Shown in pieces: positions 37,809-46,984 of a DNA stretch of 64,000 bases. Position numbers and translations under genes: made by a program. The notes beneath the pieces are model-generated. The model saw only the letters and a list, made by a program, of their open reading frames with translations, did not search any database and had not been told where the DNA came from. How positions within the stretch are numbered: position 1 is the stretch's first letter; every line of letters starts with the position of its first letter. Origin of the DNA: Actinomycetes bacterium (GTDB lineage: Bacteria; Actinomycetota; Thermoleophilia; Gaiellales; F1-60-MAGs149); contig JANYCN010000018.1 in NCBI GenBank assembly GCA_025360225.1, positions 35,038-99,037 of the forward strand, written 5' to 3'.

Positions 37809-39038
37809 TCACGGACCGCTGGCGCGTGCTGCGAGCTCGCGGATCCGCGGGTTCGCGGACACCTGTCCGGCATCGATCAAGCTGGTGCACACGACGTCGC
37901 CGGCCGCGAGGCGGCGCAACACCTCGTCCAAAACGCGGTCGGTGAGGCGGACCGCCGGCTGGTCGGCCAGGACAGCGAGCGTCTCCTGCACGCGAGCGGT
38001 CGTCGGATCATGCAACATCGTGAAGGCCAGCGAGGCGTCGTGCGGCTCGCGGCGCAACGCCGCGCACGCAGCGTCCCAGAGGTCGATCGAGACGGAGGGC
38101 GCCAACCGGAGGGCGAGCGCCCGCTCTGAAGACGGACCTTTGAGGAACGCGGTGCGCACCAGGTCCTGCACCGCTGGCGTGGTGAGGATCGTCGTCGCTC
38201 GCGCCGCCGCCCCGTCACCGAACTGCGAGATGCTGACGAGCGCGTCGACGCGTGCGAGCCGGTCACAGCGCCCGTTGACCGCCTTGAGGAAGGCGCGCGC
38301 CAGCGGCGCACGGGCGGTCTCATCGGCTGCGCGGGCGACGGCTACGATGATCGCCGCGGCGCCGTCGAGAACCCCGTCGGGTGCCGTGCGCACGACGGTC
38401 TCGACGAACCGTCCGGCGACGGCAGCCGGTGCCGCGAGCTGCTCCGCGACGTCGACACGGTCTCCGACGACGGCGATCAACCACTCGCGATCGCCGTGTG
38501 CCGGCACCGGTCGGCTCGCGAGACGCTCTACCACCTCGATCAGGCCCCAGCCTTCTGCTGTTCGGGCGATCGCCATCAACGCGTCCGTCGGATCGTTTGA
38601 GAGTCGCTCGATTGCCTCACAGGCGAGGAGCGTGAGCTCCTCGTCGGCGCCCAGGACGACGAGCTCGTCGATGTCACGCTCGTCACCAACCGCTCCCGTG
38701 AGGACGATCGCGAGCTTGACGGGCTCGGCGTCGCGGGCCGTCCGCCGGAGCCAGCGCACGTTGGGACGCAGGCGTGCGGCAGCGGCGCCGTCGAAGCGGC
38801 CGGGCGCCAAGAGCTCCTCCGCGTAGTCGGCGACCGGGTGAGCGAGCGCGAAGGCGTAGACGTCGTCGAGCGTCGCTTCGCCACTGCTCAGGGAGGCGAC
38901 GACGGTGACCGCGGCCACGTGCACTGCGAGGTCGACGCGTCGCGCGTCGTCGACGTCGAGAAGGCGTTGCGGTGGACGCCTGCCGCCGCGGAGCCGCTCC
39001 AAGAGCGGTCGTTCGTCGCGATCGCTCGACGCTCCCAT
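37809..39038 (-). CDS. helical repeat protein, unknown, 409 aa
   Basis: Almost entirely alpha-helical with short repeated helix pairs (for example ELTLLACEAIERLSNDPTDALMAIARTAEGWGLIEVVERLASRP, too degenerate for a firm call), suggesting a HEAT/ARM-like solenoid. No signal, membrane or catalytic motif. The ATG at 39038 is chosen because TAGTGT ends 7 nt before it; an in-frame GTG at 39047 lies inside that hexamer. It is followed 50 bp downstream by the exported-protein gene and may be a protein-interaction scaffold. Confidence 0.6.
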   Translation of the reverse strand: MGASSDRDERPLLERLRGGRRPPQRLLDVDDARRVDLAVHVAAVTVVASLSSGEATLDDVYAFALAHPVADYAEELLAPGRFDGAAAARLRPNVRWLRRTARDAEPVKLAIVLTGAVGDERDIDELVVLGADEELTLLACEAIERLSNDPTDALMAIARTAEGWGLIEVVERLASRPVPAHGDREWLIAVVGDRVDVAEQLAAPAAVAGRFVETVVRTAPDGVLDGAAAIIVAVARAADETARAPLARAFLKAVNGRCDRLARVDALVSISQFGDGAAARATTILTTPAVQDLVRTAFLKGPSSERALALRLAPSVSIDLWDAACAALRREPHDASLAFTMLHDPTTARVQETLAVLADQPAVRLTDRVLDEVLRRLAAGDVVCTSLIDAGQVSANPRIRELAARASGP

Positions 39039-39071
39039 CGCTCTCACACTAGTCGCGAAAGGAGCCCTTCG

Positions 39072-41027
39072 TCAGGCCGCCTCGTCTCGTGGGTCGTCCC
39101 GACGGCGACCGTCCGACTGGCCCGGGTCACGGGCATGGAGGCGAGCGCTGTCGCTTGCCAACACGTTCAGCAACGCGTGCACGACGGTGGGATCGAGGTG
39201 GCTTCCGGCAGCGGCCTGGAGCTCGGCGATCGCGACCGACTCGGGCATGGCGTGGCGGTGAGGACGTTCCGACGTCATCGCCACGTAGGCATCGGCGGCG
39301 GCAACGATCCGCGCCTCGATCGGGATCGCCTCACCCGCGAGGCCGTCAGGGTAGCCGCACCCGTCCCAGCGCTCGTGATGGTGGCGCACCGCCCGCGCCG
39401 CCTCCTTGAGACCGGCGACGCGTCGGATGATCTCCTCGCCGATCGCTGGATGACCGCGCATCGTCGCCCACTCATCGGCGTCAAGCGCTCCGGGTTTCGT
39501 CAGGATCCGGTCGGGGATCGCAACCTTGCCGACGTCGTGCAGCCAGCCGCCGAGACGACAGCGCAACACGACTGGCGGCGCCGACCCGAGCGTCTCTGCC
39601 GTGCGCGTGGCGAGGTCAGCGACGCGGATCGGATGCTTCGCGGCCGTCCCCTCCCGCAGGCTCGCGGCAAGAGCGAGCGCCTCGGCGATCCGTACGGCCT
39701 CGGGATCCTCGGCGATGAAGTCCTCGAACTGCCACTCGTCGTAGAGGCGGGTCTGGTTGCGGCCGCGGCGCTTCGCGGTGTAGAGCGCCCTGTCCGCCGC
39801 GTCAACGAGGTCGTCTGCGTCGCGCAGCGCGTCGACGGCGAGCGCGGCGCCGACGGAGACCGTCACGGCAAGCTCGAGCCCCTCGACGATGATCGGCGCG
39901 CGCTCGATCGCGATCCGCACCGTCTCGGCAACCTCGCGCAACGCCGTCGCGTCACCGATCTGTCGGAGCAGGATGCAGAACTCCTCACCACCCCAGCGAG
40001 CGGCGCAATCGGTGGAGCGGACGGCGCCAGCCGTGCGCGCGGCGATCTCCACCAGCACGGCGTCCCCCGCGGCGTGTCCGTACGTGTCGTTGATCCGCTT
40101 GAAGTGGTCGACGTCGAGCAGCACGAGTCCGGGCGCGGGAAACGGCGGGCCGGTCAGCGCAGCGCTCAGCTCCTCGCCGAGATGGCGGCGGTTTGCGATG
40201 CCGGTGAGGGCGTCGGTGCGCGCCTGGCGGTCGGCCTCCGCGCGCGCCTCCTCGCTCGCCTCTGCGTGGCGCTGGGTGGCGCCGATCGTCGCCTTCAGCA
40301 CACGCTCGAGCGCCATGCGACCCGTGACGTCGGCGGCGATCCCGAACACGTCGACGCCTGAGGCGGTGCGATACGGCCACGCGCGCAACGCGATCCAACG
40401 CGTCACGCCATCGAGGCCGACGAAGCGCATCGTGTCGTCGGTCTCCTCACCGTTGACGAGGCGCTGGAGGTGGTTGCGGAAGGTCGTGCGGTCATCCGGA
40501 TGCAGCACGCGGCTCCAGGCAGAGGCGGCGTCGACGCCGGGAGGCACCGCGGCACCGAGGATCCGCTCGGCTCCCGGGCCGCTGAACGTTGTCTCGAGTC
40601 GGCCATCGGCGTGGATCGTGAACGCGTACAGGTGATCGCCGACGCCGTCCAGCAGGCGGGTGTACGTGCTCTCGTCGGCGTTCGGCGCTCGCACGGGCCG
40701 CGTCGCCGGCCCGAGCTCGCGTACCGTGATCACCCTTCGAGCGCCCCCGCCGGGAAGGAGGAGGTCGGTGGCCTGGACGATCAGCGCAAGACGCACGCCG
40801 TCTCGGCGGCGACCGATCACGTCCTGTGGCTCGTCGCGGTCGAGCTGCAGACCGGACGGCATCAGCGTGCTGACCGGCACTCCCTCGAGCGTGGCGAGCG
40901 TCGCACCGAACAGGTCTGCGAGCGCGCCGTTGCCGCCACAGATCGTCCCGGCGGCGTCCACGACGCACGCAGCGAGCGCTCGTTCGGGCGGCCGGCCTCG
41001 GCGCGTGTTCGGCTCGCGCTTGTTCAC
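39072..41027 (-). CDS. PAS-GGDEF-HD-GYP cyclic-di-GMP signalling protein
   Basis: 651 residues, no membrane segment. An N-terminal PAS-like region (CVVDAAGTICGGNGALADLFGA) and a second PAS/PAC near residues 120-250 (HPDDRTTFRNHLQRLV...FGIAADVTGR) are followed by a GGDEF domain with intact active site (RWGGEEFCILLRQIG) and DALTGIANRRHLGEEL. An HD-GYP phosphodiesterase follows, with GGWLHDVGKVAIPD, HHERWDGCGYPDGLAGEAI. It can in principle both make and break c-di-GMP in response to a ligand sensed by PAS. The GTG at 41027 is preferred (GATAGT 6 nt upstream); a longer frame would run into the MITE-like repeat. Confidence 0.9.
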   Translation of the reverse strand: MNKREPNTRRGRPPERALAACVVDAAGTICGGNGALADLFGATLATLEGVPVSTLMPSGLQLDRDEPQDVIGRRRDGVRLALIVQATDLLLPGGGARRVITVRELGPATRPVRAPNADESTYTRLLDGVGDHLYAFTIHADGRLETTFSGPGAERILGAAVPPGVDAASAWSRVLHPDDRTTFRNHLQRLVNGEETDDTMRFVGLDGVTRWIALRAWPYRTASGVDVFGIAADVTGRMALERVLKATIGATQRHAEASEEARAEADRQARTDALTGIANRRHLGEELSAALTGPPFPAPGLVLLDVDHFKRINDTYGHAAGDAVLVEIAARTAGAVRSTDCAARWGGEEFCILLRQIGDATALREVAETVRIAIERAPIIVEGLELAVTVSVGAALAVDALRDADDLVDAADRALYTAKRRGRNQTRLYDEWQFEDFIAEDPEAVRIAEALALAASLREGTAAKHPIRVADLATRTAETLGSAPPVVLRCRLGGWLHDVGKVAIPDRILTKPGALDADEWATMRGHPAIGEEIIRRVAGLKEAARAVRHHHERWDGCGYPDGLAGEAIPIEARIVAAADAYVAMTSERPHRHAMPESVAIAELQAAAGSHLDPTVVHALLNVLASDSARLHARDPGQSDGRRRDDPRDEAA

Positions 41028-41085
41028 GCTCGGACTATCGGCGCGCCCGGCGTCAGGCGAGAGGGTGGACCGCGTCGGCCGGCTC

Positions 41086-41310
41086 CTCGTGGTCTGATTG
41101 CGAGATCGCCTGGTCACTCGACTGCCTGGATCGTCCTGCGCTTGCTGGCTCTGCCACCCGGTGGGTGGCAGAGCCAGCTAGCTGCGGCGTGGGCTTCGCG
41201 GGAGCGTCGCGCGCCGCTTGCGCTTGCCCCGGCAAGCCCTGCGCGACGCGCAACGATCCCGCTCGCTCCAGACACCTGATGAGCATGCCATCTCGCAATC
41301 ACACCACTAG
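41086..41310. mobile_element. MITE-like structured repeat, copy 1
   Basis: About 225 bp with terminal inverted repeats GTGGT(C/G)TGATTGCGAGAT at both ends. Internal hairpin A: GCTGGCTCTGCCACCC and its exact complement around a 3-nt loop (41144-41178, 16 bp perfect). Hairpin B: 41198-41262, arms starting GCGGGAGCGTC and ending GATCCCGC. It encodes no transposase. The right end CTAG (41307-41310) supplies the TAG stop codon of the PHP gene. Copies 2 and 3 lie at 62.3 and 63.9 kb. Confidence 0.85.
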
Positions 41311-42104
41311 CGCACCGCGACGAGCGTGCGTTCGCGGCCGCGGAACGCGGCGACAGCTGCGACGCCGTGCTCGCGCAGCAGCGCACGGGCACGCAGGACC
41401 CGGCCGGCGTTGTTCGGGCGGTGCGCGTCGGAGCCAAGGCTGACGACTGCTCCTTCGGCGGCGCAGGCGGCGACGAGGGCGCTGACGAGCTCTGGGTGGC
41501 GGTCGAGGTCGGTGCCGTTCACCTCGAGCGCGACGTCGCTTCCTGCCGCCGTTGCCGCGAGCTCGCGGTACCGCGAGGCGACGAACGGCGGCGCGTGTGG
41601 GGCGCTCCGGGCGAGCCGCGCCGGGTGCGAGATGACGTCGTAGCGACCGCTCGCGGCCGCTGCGACGAGTCGATCCAGGTAGTCGGCCCAGGCCGCCTCA
41701 GGGTCGGCGTGATCGCCCTCACCTTCGACGGCGACGTCGTCCCTGATCACGTGGACGGAACCGATCACGACGTCCCAAGCGCGGGAGTGCTCGGCGCAGA
41801 ACGCGTCGGTCGCCGCCGTCGTCGTCGCGTCGTCGGCGCGGACGTCGAGCTCGATGCCGACACGCACCTGGACGGGCGCAGCGATGCTCGCAGCGATCAC
41901 GGCGTCGAGGTAGGTCGCATGGCTGATCGGCGGTCCCTCGGGGGTGAACCGCGTGGCGATGTACGACGAGGCGGTTCGCGCCTCCTCGATGTGGTAGACG
42001 TGCTCGGTAAAGGCGATCGAGCCGACCCCGGCTACGGCAGCCGCGGCAACCATCTCGCTCGCTGAGCCGTGGTAGATGAAGTGGTTGTGGTTGTCGGGTA
42101 GCAC
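41307..42104 (-). CDS. PHP-family phosphatase, HisJ-like
   Basis: 265 residues of the PHP fold with its metal ligands: DNHNHFIYH (HxH), FTEH, GIELDV (Glu), GSVH, ISHP and GSDAH. Length and motif order fit HisJ-type histidinol-phosphate phosphatases. No other histidinol phosphatase is seen in the window, so it may complete the pathway, but other PHP phosphoesterases cannot be excluded. The GTG at 42104 follows TACCCT by 7 nt. It starts 19 bp after dnaE2. Its TAG stop lies exactly at the end of the MITE-like repeat. Confidence 0.78.
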   Translation of the reverse strand: MLPDNHNHFIYHGSASEMVAAAAVAGVGSIAFTEHVYHIEEARTASSYIATRFTPEGPPISHATYLDAVIAASIAAPVQVRVGIELDVRADDATTTAATDAFCAEHSRAWDVVIGSVHVIRDDVAVEGEGDHADPEAAWADYLDRLVAAAASGRYDVISHPARLARSAPHAPPFVASRYRELAATAAGSDVALEVNGTDLDRHPELVSALVAACAAEGAVVSLGSDAHRPNNAGRVLRARALLREHGVAAVAAFRGRERTLVAVR

Positions 42105-42123
42105 TGGGAGCAGGGTAGCCCGC

Positions 42124-45100
42124 TCAACGGCGCCCCTGGGCGAAGTGCTGGGCGGGTGGCGCAACGGCGACCAGGTCGTTGGAGGGCACCGCGCGGCGGC
42201 CGCGTCCGCGGTCCTGGGAGCGTGCGCCGATCACGTGACGGCCGGGCGTTGCGAGCGGTTCGAGGTGGCTAACGAGCACGTTGATGTTGCGGTCGCGGCG
42301 CTCGAGCGTCCCCTCTGCGAGCAGCAGCGGCTCGGTTCGGGCGAGCAGCCGGTAGCGCTCGTAGACGTCGGGGAACAGCACGAGGTTGACGAGGCCGTGC
42401 TCGTCCTCGAGCAGCAGGAACACGATTCCGTTCGCGCTCTGCGGTCGCTGTCGTGCGATCGCAAGCCCTGGGAGCGTGATCAGGCTGCCGCTCGGCAGGG
42501 CGCGGAGATCGGCGCTTGACACGATGTCTTCGAGACCACGCCGGATCGCTGCGATCGGGTGCTCGCGGATCGAAACGCCGGTCGTCGCGTAGTCGGCGAC
42601 GAGCAGCTCCCACTCGCCCTGCGCGGGGAGGGCTGGTGCGTCGCCGACCGTGAGATCGAGCGCGAGCTGTCGGTGCCCGCCGCGCACCGGCGCCGAACGC
42701 GTCGCGAGGCCGAGCTCCCAGAGCAGCGTGCGTCGAGGGCCGAGGGCGTCACACGCGCCGGCGGCGACGATCCGCTCGAGCTGGTCGAGCTTCAGGTCGA
42801 GCCGAACGGCGAGATCGCGGGCTGAGCGGAACGGCCCGCGCGTGTGGCGTTCCGCGATGACGGCCGCTGCGCCATCTGCACCGAGGCCGGTGACGTAGCC
42901 GAGGCCGATCCGCACGGCGTCACCTTCCAGGACGCACGCCGCCTGCGAGCGCAGGATGTCGGGCGAACGCACCTCGACGTCGCGGCGTTGGCCATCACGG
43001 ACGAGCGAGGCGGGAGGGTAGAAGCCCATCGGCTGAGCGTTCAGCAGCGCGCAGAGAAACGCAGCGGGGTGGTGTCGACGCAGCCATGCGCTCTGGTAGG
43101 CGAGCAGTGCGAACGCGGCGGCGTGGGCCTTTGGAAAACCGAAGGCGGAGAACGCGAGGATCTTCGCGAACACCAGCTCTGCGACGTGCTCAGGAACGCT
43201 GCGTGCGTGGCAGCCGTCACGGAACGCGTCCCACTGGGCGCGCATCGCTGCCTCCGACCTTCGTCGGCTCATCGCCCTGCGCAGCGCCTCGGCCTGTCCG
43301 GCGCTGAACCCGGCGAGCGCCTGCGCGGCGGAGAGCACCTGGTCCTGGAAGACGATCACGCCAAGCGTCTCCTCGAGCGGCCCTTCGAGCAGCGGGTGGT
43401 CGTATGGGATCGGGAACGCCGGGTCGTGGCGGCGTGCGAGGCGGCGCTGGATGTACGGGTGAACGGCGCCGCCCTGGATCGGGCCGGGGCGTACCAGGGC
43501 GACCTCGACGACGAGATCATCGAGGTTCTCCGGCTGGGTGCGCAGGAGCATCTGCATCTGTGCGCGCGACTCGATCTGGAACACGCCGACGGTGTCAGCA
43601 GCCTTGATCTCGGCGTACACCTCGGGGTCGTCGAGCGGGATCCGAGACAGATCGACCGCCTCGCCGCGTGATGCGAGGGCGACGACGCACTCCTCGACGG
43701 CTGAGAGCATGCCGAGCCCGAGCAGGTCGATCTTCAGGAAGCCTGCATCGGCGCACGAGTCCTTGTCCCACTGGCAGATCGTGCGCCCCGCCATCGCGGC
43801 CGGCTGGAGCGGCACCATCGTCGTCAGCGGCCGGTCCGAGATGATCATGCCGCCGGGGTGCTGGGAGAGGTGGCGCGGCATGCCGCCGATCGCGCGGCAG
43901 AGCGCCGCGAGCGCACGGAAGCGGCGATCTCCCGCACGCTCCGCGAGGCCGGGCAGGCGTGTCATCTCGTCGCCGACGGCGGCGGCGCTCCAGCCGTCGG
44001 ATGATGCAGCGAGCCGCGCGACGTCGCTTGGCGGCAGGCCGAGCGCCTTACCGAGCTCGCGGATCGCGCCCCGTGCGCGGTAGGTGGAGTGCGCTCCGAC
44101 GAGCGCCGCCTGGCGCGATCCGTAGCGTTCGTGCACGCGCAGGATCAGCCCCGCGCGGATGTCGCGCGGGAAGTCGAGGTCGATGTCGGGCACGGAGGCG
44201 AGCTCGCGGTTCAGGAACCGACCAAGCGACAGGCGTGCCTCGATCGGGTCGACGTGGGAGAGGCCGGTCAGGTAGCAGACGATCGAGCCGACGCTCGAGC
44301 CGCGGCCGCGTCCTGGTGGTAGCGTCATGCGTGGCGAGCCGGCACCGCGCACCTCGAGGGCCACCTCGCGCGCAAGCTCGAGCACCTCGTGGTGAAGCAG
44401 GAAGAAGCCTGAGAGGCGGTGGTGGCGGATCAGCGCGAGCTCGTCCGCGAGGCGGGTGACCCCTTCTGTGTGGTGACGCGAGCCGGCCGGGTAGCGCTCG
44501 ACGAAAGCGTGAGCGCAGAGCTCTGCGAGGCCGACGTCCGGGTCATCGGTCGTCGTGGGTGGCCGGTAGCCGAGGTCGCGTGTCAGGTCGAAGGTGATCG
44601 ACTCGGCGATCTCGCGGGTCGCTGTGATGGCGTGGGGGAGGTCGGCGAAGAGCGCGGCCATCTCCGTCGGACGCTTCAGCACGTGCTCGCGGTTGCCGCG
44701 CCGCGCACCCTCGCACCCGTCGAGCGTGGCGTGCGTGCGGATCGCAACCATGGCGTCCTGCAGCGGCCCGCGGTTGCGACGGTGCAGGTGCACGTCGTTC
44801 GTCGCGGCGATCGGGAGCGTGTGGCGTCGGGCGAGCTCGAGCAGGCTGCGCGTGCGGGCGCGGTCGCCGCGCTGGTACGGGCGGCTGATCTCGATCCAGA
44901 GCCGGCGGGCGAAGGCGTCGGCAAGCTTCCGTGCCCGGTGCGTCGCGAGCTCGCGGTCGCCCCGTCCGAGCGCTGCTGTGAGCGCGCCCGAGCGTGCGCA
45001 ACCGCTGAGGCACAGCAGGCCGTCGGCGTGCTCGAGGACGTCGTGAAACGACACGTTGGGCGGAGCTGGCGAGCGGTCGGGGGCGTCGCGCGTGTGGACG

Positions 45101-45399
45101 TGCGCGAGGGTGATCAGCTCGCAGAGGTTGCTGTAGCCGGTAGTGGTCGCCGCGAGGAGCGTCAGATGGAAGTCCTCGTCACCGTCGCGCACCGTCAGCT
45201 CGCAGCCCGTGATCGGCCGGATGCCCGCGTCGGCAGCGGCTTGGGCGAACACGAGCGCTCCACACAGGTTGTCGTGGTCGGTGAGCGCGAGCGCATCGTG
45301 CCCTTGCTCGACCGCGCGGTCGACGAGCTCCTCGGGCGTTGACGCGCCATCGAGAAACGAGAAGGCGGAGTGGCAGTGCAGCTCAACGTAGCCCGTCAT
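42124..45399 (-). CDS. dnaE2: error-prone DNA polymerase III alpha subunit
   Basis: 1,091 residues, C-family polymerase of the mutasome. An N-terminal PHP domain (ELHCHSAFSFLDGAS) is followed by the polymerase core with catalytic acids in VPDIDLDFPRD, plus GRGSSVGSIVCYLTGL and FLKIDLLGLGMLSA, and a C-terminal OB domain (SLITLPGLAIARQRPQSANGIVFLLLED). The shorter length and these segments fit DnaE2 rather than replicative DnaE1. DnaE2 copies damaged templates with ImuB. The start is exact: TATACT ends 6 nt before the ATG, so the mRNA is leaderless, and a perfect LexA box fills the -10/-35 spacer. Confidence 0.94.
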   Translation of the reverse strand: MTGYVELHCHSAFSFLDGASTPEELVDRAVEQGHDALALTDHDNLCGALVFAQAAADAGIRPITGCELTVRDGDEDFHLTLLAATTTGYSNLCELITLAHVHTRDAPDRSPAPPNVSFHDVLEHADGLLCLSGCARSGALTAALGRGDRELATHRARKLADAFARRLWIEISRPYQRGDRARTRSLLELARRHTLPIAATNDVHLHRRNRGPLQDAMVAIRTHATLDGCEGARRGNREHVLKRPTEMAALFADLPHAITATREIAESITFDLTRDLGYRPPTTTDDPDVGLAELCAHAFVERYPAGSRHHTEGVTRLADELALIRHHRLSGFFLLHHEVLELAREVALEVRGAGSPRMTLPPGRGRGSSVGSIVCYLTGLSHVDPIEARLSLGRFLNRELASVPDIDLDFPRDIRAGLILRVHERYGSRQAALVGAHSTYRARGAIRELGKALGLPPSDVARLAASSDGWSAAAVGDEMTRLPGLAERAGDRRFRALAALCRAIGGMPRHLSQHPGGMIISDRPLTTMVPLQPAAMAGRTICQWDKDSCADAGFLKIDLLGLGMLSAVEECVVALASRGEAVDLSRIPLDDPEVYAEIKAADTVGVFQIESRAQMQMLLRTQPENLDDLVVEVALVRPGPIQGGAVHPYIQRRLARRHDPAFPIPYDHPLLEGPLEETLGVIVFQDQVLSAAQALAGFSAGQAEALRRAMSRRRSEAAMRAQWDAFRDGCHARSVPEHVAELVFAKILAFSAFGFPKAHAAAFALLAYQSAWLRRHHPAAFLCALLNAQPMGFYPPASLVRDGQRRDVEVRSPDILRSQAACVLEGDAVRIGLGYVTGLGADGAAAVIAERHTRGPFRSARDLAVRLDLKLDQLERIVAAGACDALGPRRTLLWELGLATRSAPVRGGHRQLALDLTVGDAPALPAQGEWELLVADYATTGVSIREHPIAAIRRGLEDIVSSADLRALPSGSLITLPGLAIARQRPQSANGIVFLLLEDEHGLVNLVLFPDVYERYRLLARTEPLLLAEGTLERRDRNINVLVSHLEPLATPGRHVIGARSQDRGRGRRAVPSNDLVAVAPPAQHFAQGRR

Positions 45400-45411
45400 T
45401 CACAAAGTATA

Positions 45412-45425
45412 CGAACAAGCGTTCG
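45412..45425. promoter_or_regulatory. LexA (SOS) box between dnaE2 and the P450
   Basis: CGAAC-AAGC-GTTCG, a perfect match to the Gram-positive/actinobacterial LexA consensus CGAACRNRYGTTCG. It lies directly upstream of the dnaE2 -10 (45406-45411). It also overlaps the -35 position (45418-45423) of the divergent P450 promoter if TACAGT (45441-45446) is that gene's -10. A second candidate P450 -35, TTGACA, follows at 45428-45433. Confidence 0.88.
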
Positions 45426-45453
45426 TGTTGACAGGTTGGATACAGTATCCATT

Positions 45454-46713
45454 ATGGATCGAGTGACGCTTGACCGGATCGACCTCTCCAACCACGATCT
45501 GTTCGTCGACGGCCCGCCGCACGCCGTCTTCGACACCCTCCGCGTGGAGGCGCCGGTGTTCTGGAACGCCGAGAGGCCGCCGCGCAAGGGCTTCTGGGCG
45601 ATCACGCGCTACCAGGACATCGTCACCGTGCTGGGCGATCCGACAACGTTCTCGAGCGAGCTCGGCGGCGTCACCCTCGAGGAGCAGTCGGCGGAGGAAC
45701 TGGGAGAGCGGCGCAACTTCCTCGAGCTCGACCCACCGCGTCACGGTCGGTTCCGTAAGGTGCTCGCACCCGACTTCACACCAAAGGCGGTCGGGCGTTG
45801 GGAGGCGTGGCTGCGCGACCTGATCGTCCGCAACCTCGACGAGGTGCTGGTGACCCGCGAGTTCGATTTCGTCGAGGCGATCGCTGCGCCCGTGCCGATC
45901 CGCGTCCTTGGCCACATCATGGGCGTCCCCGACGAGCACCACGACCGGTTGATCGTGCTCTCCGACAGGCTGATCAACAGCAACGATCCAGAGCTCGCGA
46001 CCGTCACGTCCGACTCTGCCGACTCCGACCCGTACCGCTTTGAGCCGTTCCGTAGCCCGGATGCGGCAGAGATCGTCGCGATCGGCCGCGCGCTGTTCGA
46101 CGAGCGCCGCCGCGAGCCGCGCGAGGACGTGATCTCCTACCTCGTGAACGCGAGCCCGGACGGTGGTGCGTACACCCAACAGGAGCTCGAGATCAACTTC
46201 GTCACGATGGTCGTCGCCGGGAACGAGACGACGCGCTCGGCGATGGCGAACGGCATCCTCGCGTTCTGCGAGAACCCTGACCAGTGGCAGCTTCTGCTCG
46301 ACCAGCCCGAGCTGATCAACGCCGCCGCAGACGAGATGATCCGCTACGCCTCGCCGGTGTGGCACTTCCGCCGTACGGCGACGCGGGACGTCACGCTCGG
46401 TGGCGTGACGATCCGCGAGGGAGACAAGGTCGTGGTCTGGTTCGGCTCTGGCAATCGCGATCCCTCCCGGTTCCCGGACGCCCATCGTTTCGACGTCACC
46501 CGCCCGCCGAGCAAGCACACGCACTGCGCCTTTGGCCGTGGCGGGCCGCACTACTGCATCGGAGCGCACCTTGCGACGCTCGAGGTTCGCGTGCTGCTCG
46601 AGGAGCTCGTCGCGCGCGTCCAGTCGATCGAGCTAGCGGGCGAGCCGCGCCGGGTGCGCTCGAACTTCGCCAACGGTCTCAAGACGCTCCCCGTGCGGGT
46701 CGCCTTGCGCTAG
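45454..46713 (+). CDS. cytochrome P450
   Basis: 419 residues, soluble bacterial class. The heme-ligand loop is FGRGGPHYCIGAHLA with the axial Cys at residue 368. The I-helix oxygen-binding motif is VVAGNETTRS, and the K-helix ExxR is in DEMIRYASPVW. N-terminal DLSNHDLFVDGPPHAVFDTLR resembles actinobacterial CYP142/CYP125-like steroid or terpenoid hydroxylases. Substrate unknown, and no ferredoxin partner is adjacent. The ATG at 45454 follows TACAGT by 7 nt; an alternative leaderless GTG is at 45463. It is the only gene between dnaE2 and imuB and shares the LexA-box region. Confidence 0.92.
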   Translation: MDRVTLDRIDLSNHDLFVDGPPHAVFDTLRVEAPVFWNAERPPRKGFWAITRYQDIVTVLGDPTTFSSELGGVTLEEQSAEELGERRNFLELDPPRHGRFRKVLAPDFTPKAVGRWEAWLRDLIVRNLDEVLVTREFDFVEAIAAPVPIRVLGHIMGVPDEHHDRLIVLSDRLINSNDPELATVTSDSADSDPYRFEPFRSPDAAEIVAIGRALFDERRREPREDVISYLVNASPDGGAYTQQELEINFVTMVVAGNETTRSAMANGILAFCENPDQWQLLLDQPELINAAADEMIRYASPVWHFRRTATRDVTLGGVTIREGDKVVVWFGSGNRDPSRFPDAHRFDVTRPPSKHTHCAFGRGGPHYCIGAHLATLEVRVLLEELVARVQSIELAGEPRRVRSNFANGLKTLPVRVALR

Positions 46714-46732
46714 GAGCCCGTCGGTCTTCGTC

Positions 46733-46984
46733 CTATCCCCGCTGGCGGTACCAGGTGCCAGGGAGGCGCCGATCCTCGAACACGACGCAGACGCGACCGC
46801 CCGCGAGCACGAGCTCGAGGTAGCGGCGTCGGATCGGTGCGTCCGTCCACCAGCCCTCCTCGACGCGCCACTCCTCGCGGATCGCCTCGACCGCTCGGCC
46901 ATCGACGGTGATTGGTCGGCTGCTCGTGTCGACGACCACCCGCGCCGGGACGGGAGCGTTCAGCGTCTGCAGGCGCCTGCTCAT
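46733..46984 (-). CDS. DUF6504-like small partner of ImuB
   Basis: 83 residues. The C-terminal pattern RRRYLELVLAGGRVCVVFEDRRLPGTWYRQRG, together with an N-terminal basic strand, matches the small domain (DUF6504) that accompanies Y-family ImuB genes in actinobacteria. Recognition is from memory of the family. It overlaps the imuB stop by 4 bp (ATGA), so it is surely co-expressed with imuB and likely works with it. Its role in translesion synthesis is unknown. Confidence 0.68.
   Translation of the reverse strand: MSRRLQTLNAPVPARVVVDTSSRPITVDGRAVEAIREEWRVEEGWWTDAPIRRRYLELVLAGGRVCVVFEDRRLPGTWYRQRG

Noticed and set aside
41028..41117. Longer start of the PAS-GGDEF-HD-GYP protein
   Set aside because: It would start inside the repeat copy 1; the GTG at 41027 follows a -10-like hexamer.
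41114..41437. Open frames inside the MITE-like repeats giving similar peptides (for example GARRSREAH)
   Set aside because: The similarity is explained by DNA repeat identity; frames are Arg/Ala/Ser-rich, lack starts with promoters and differ in ends between copies.
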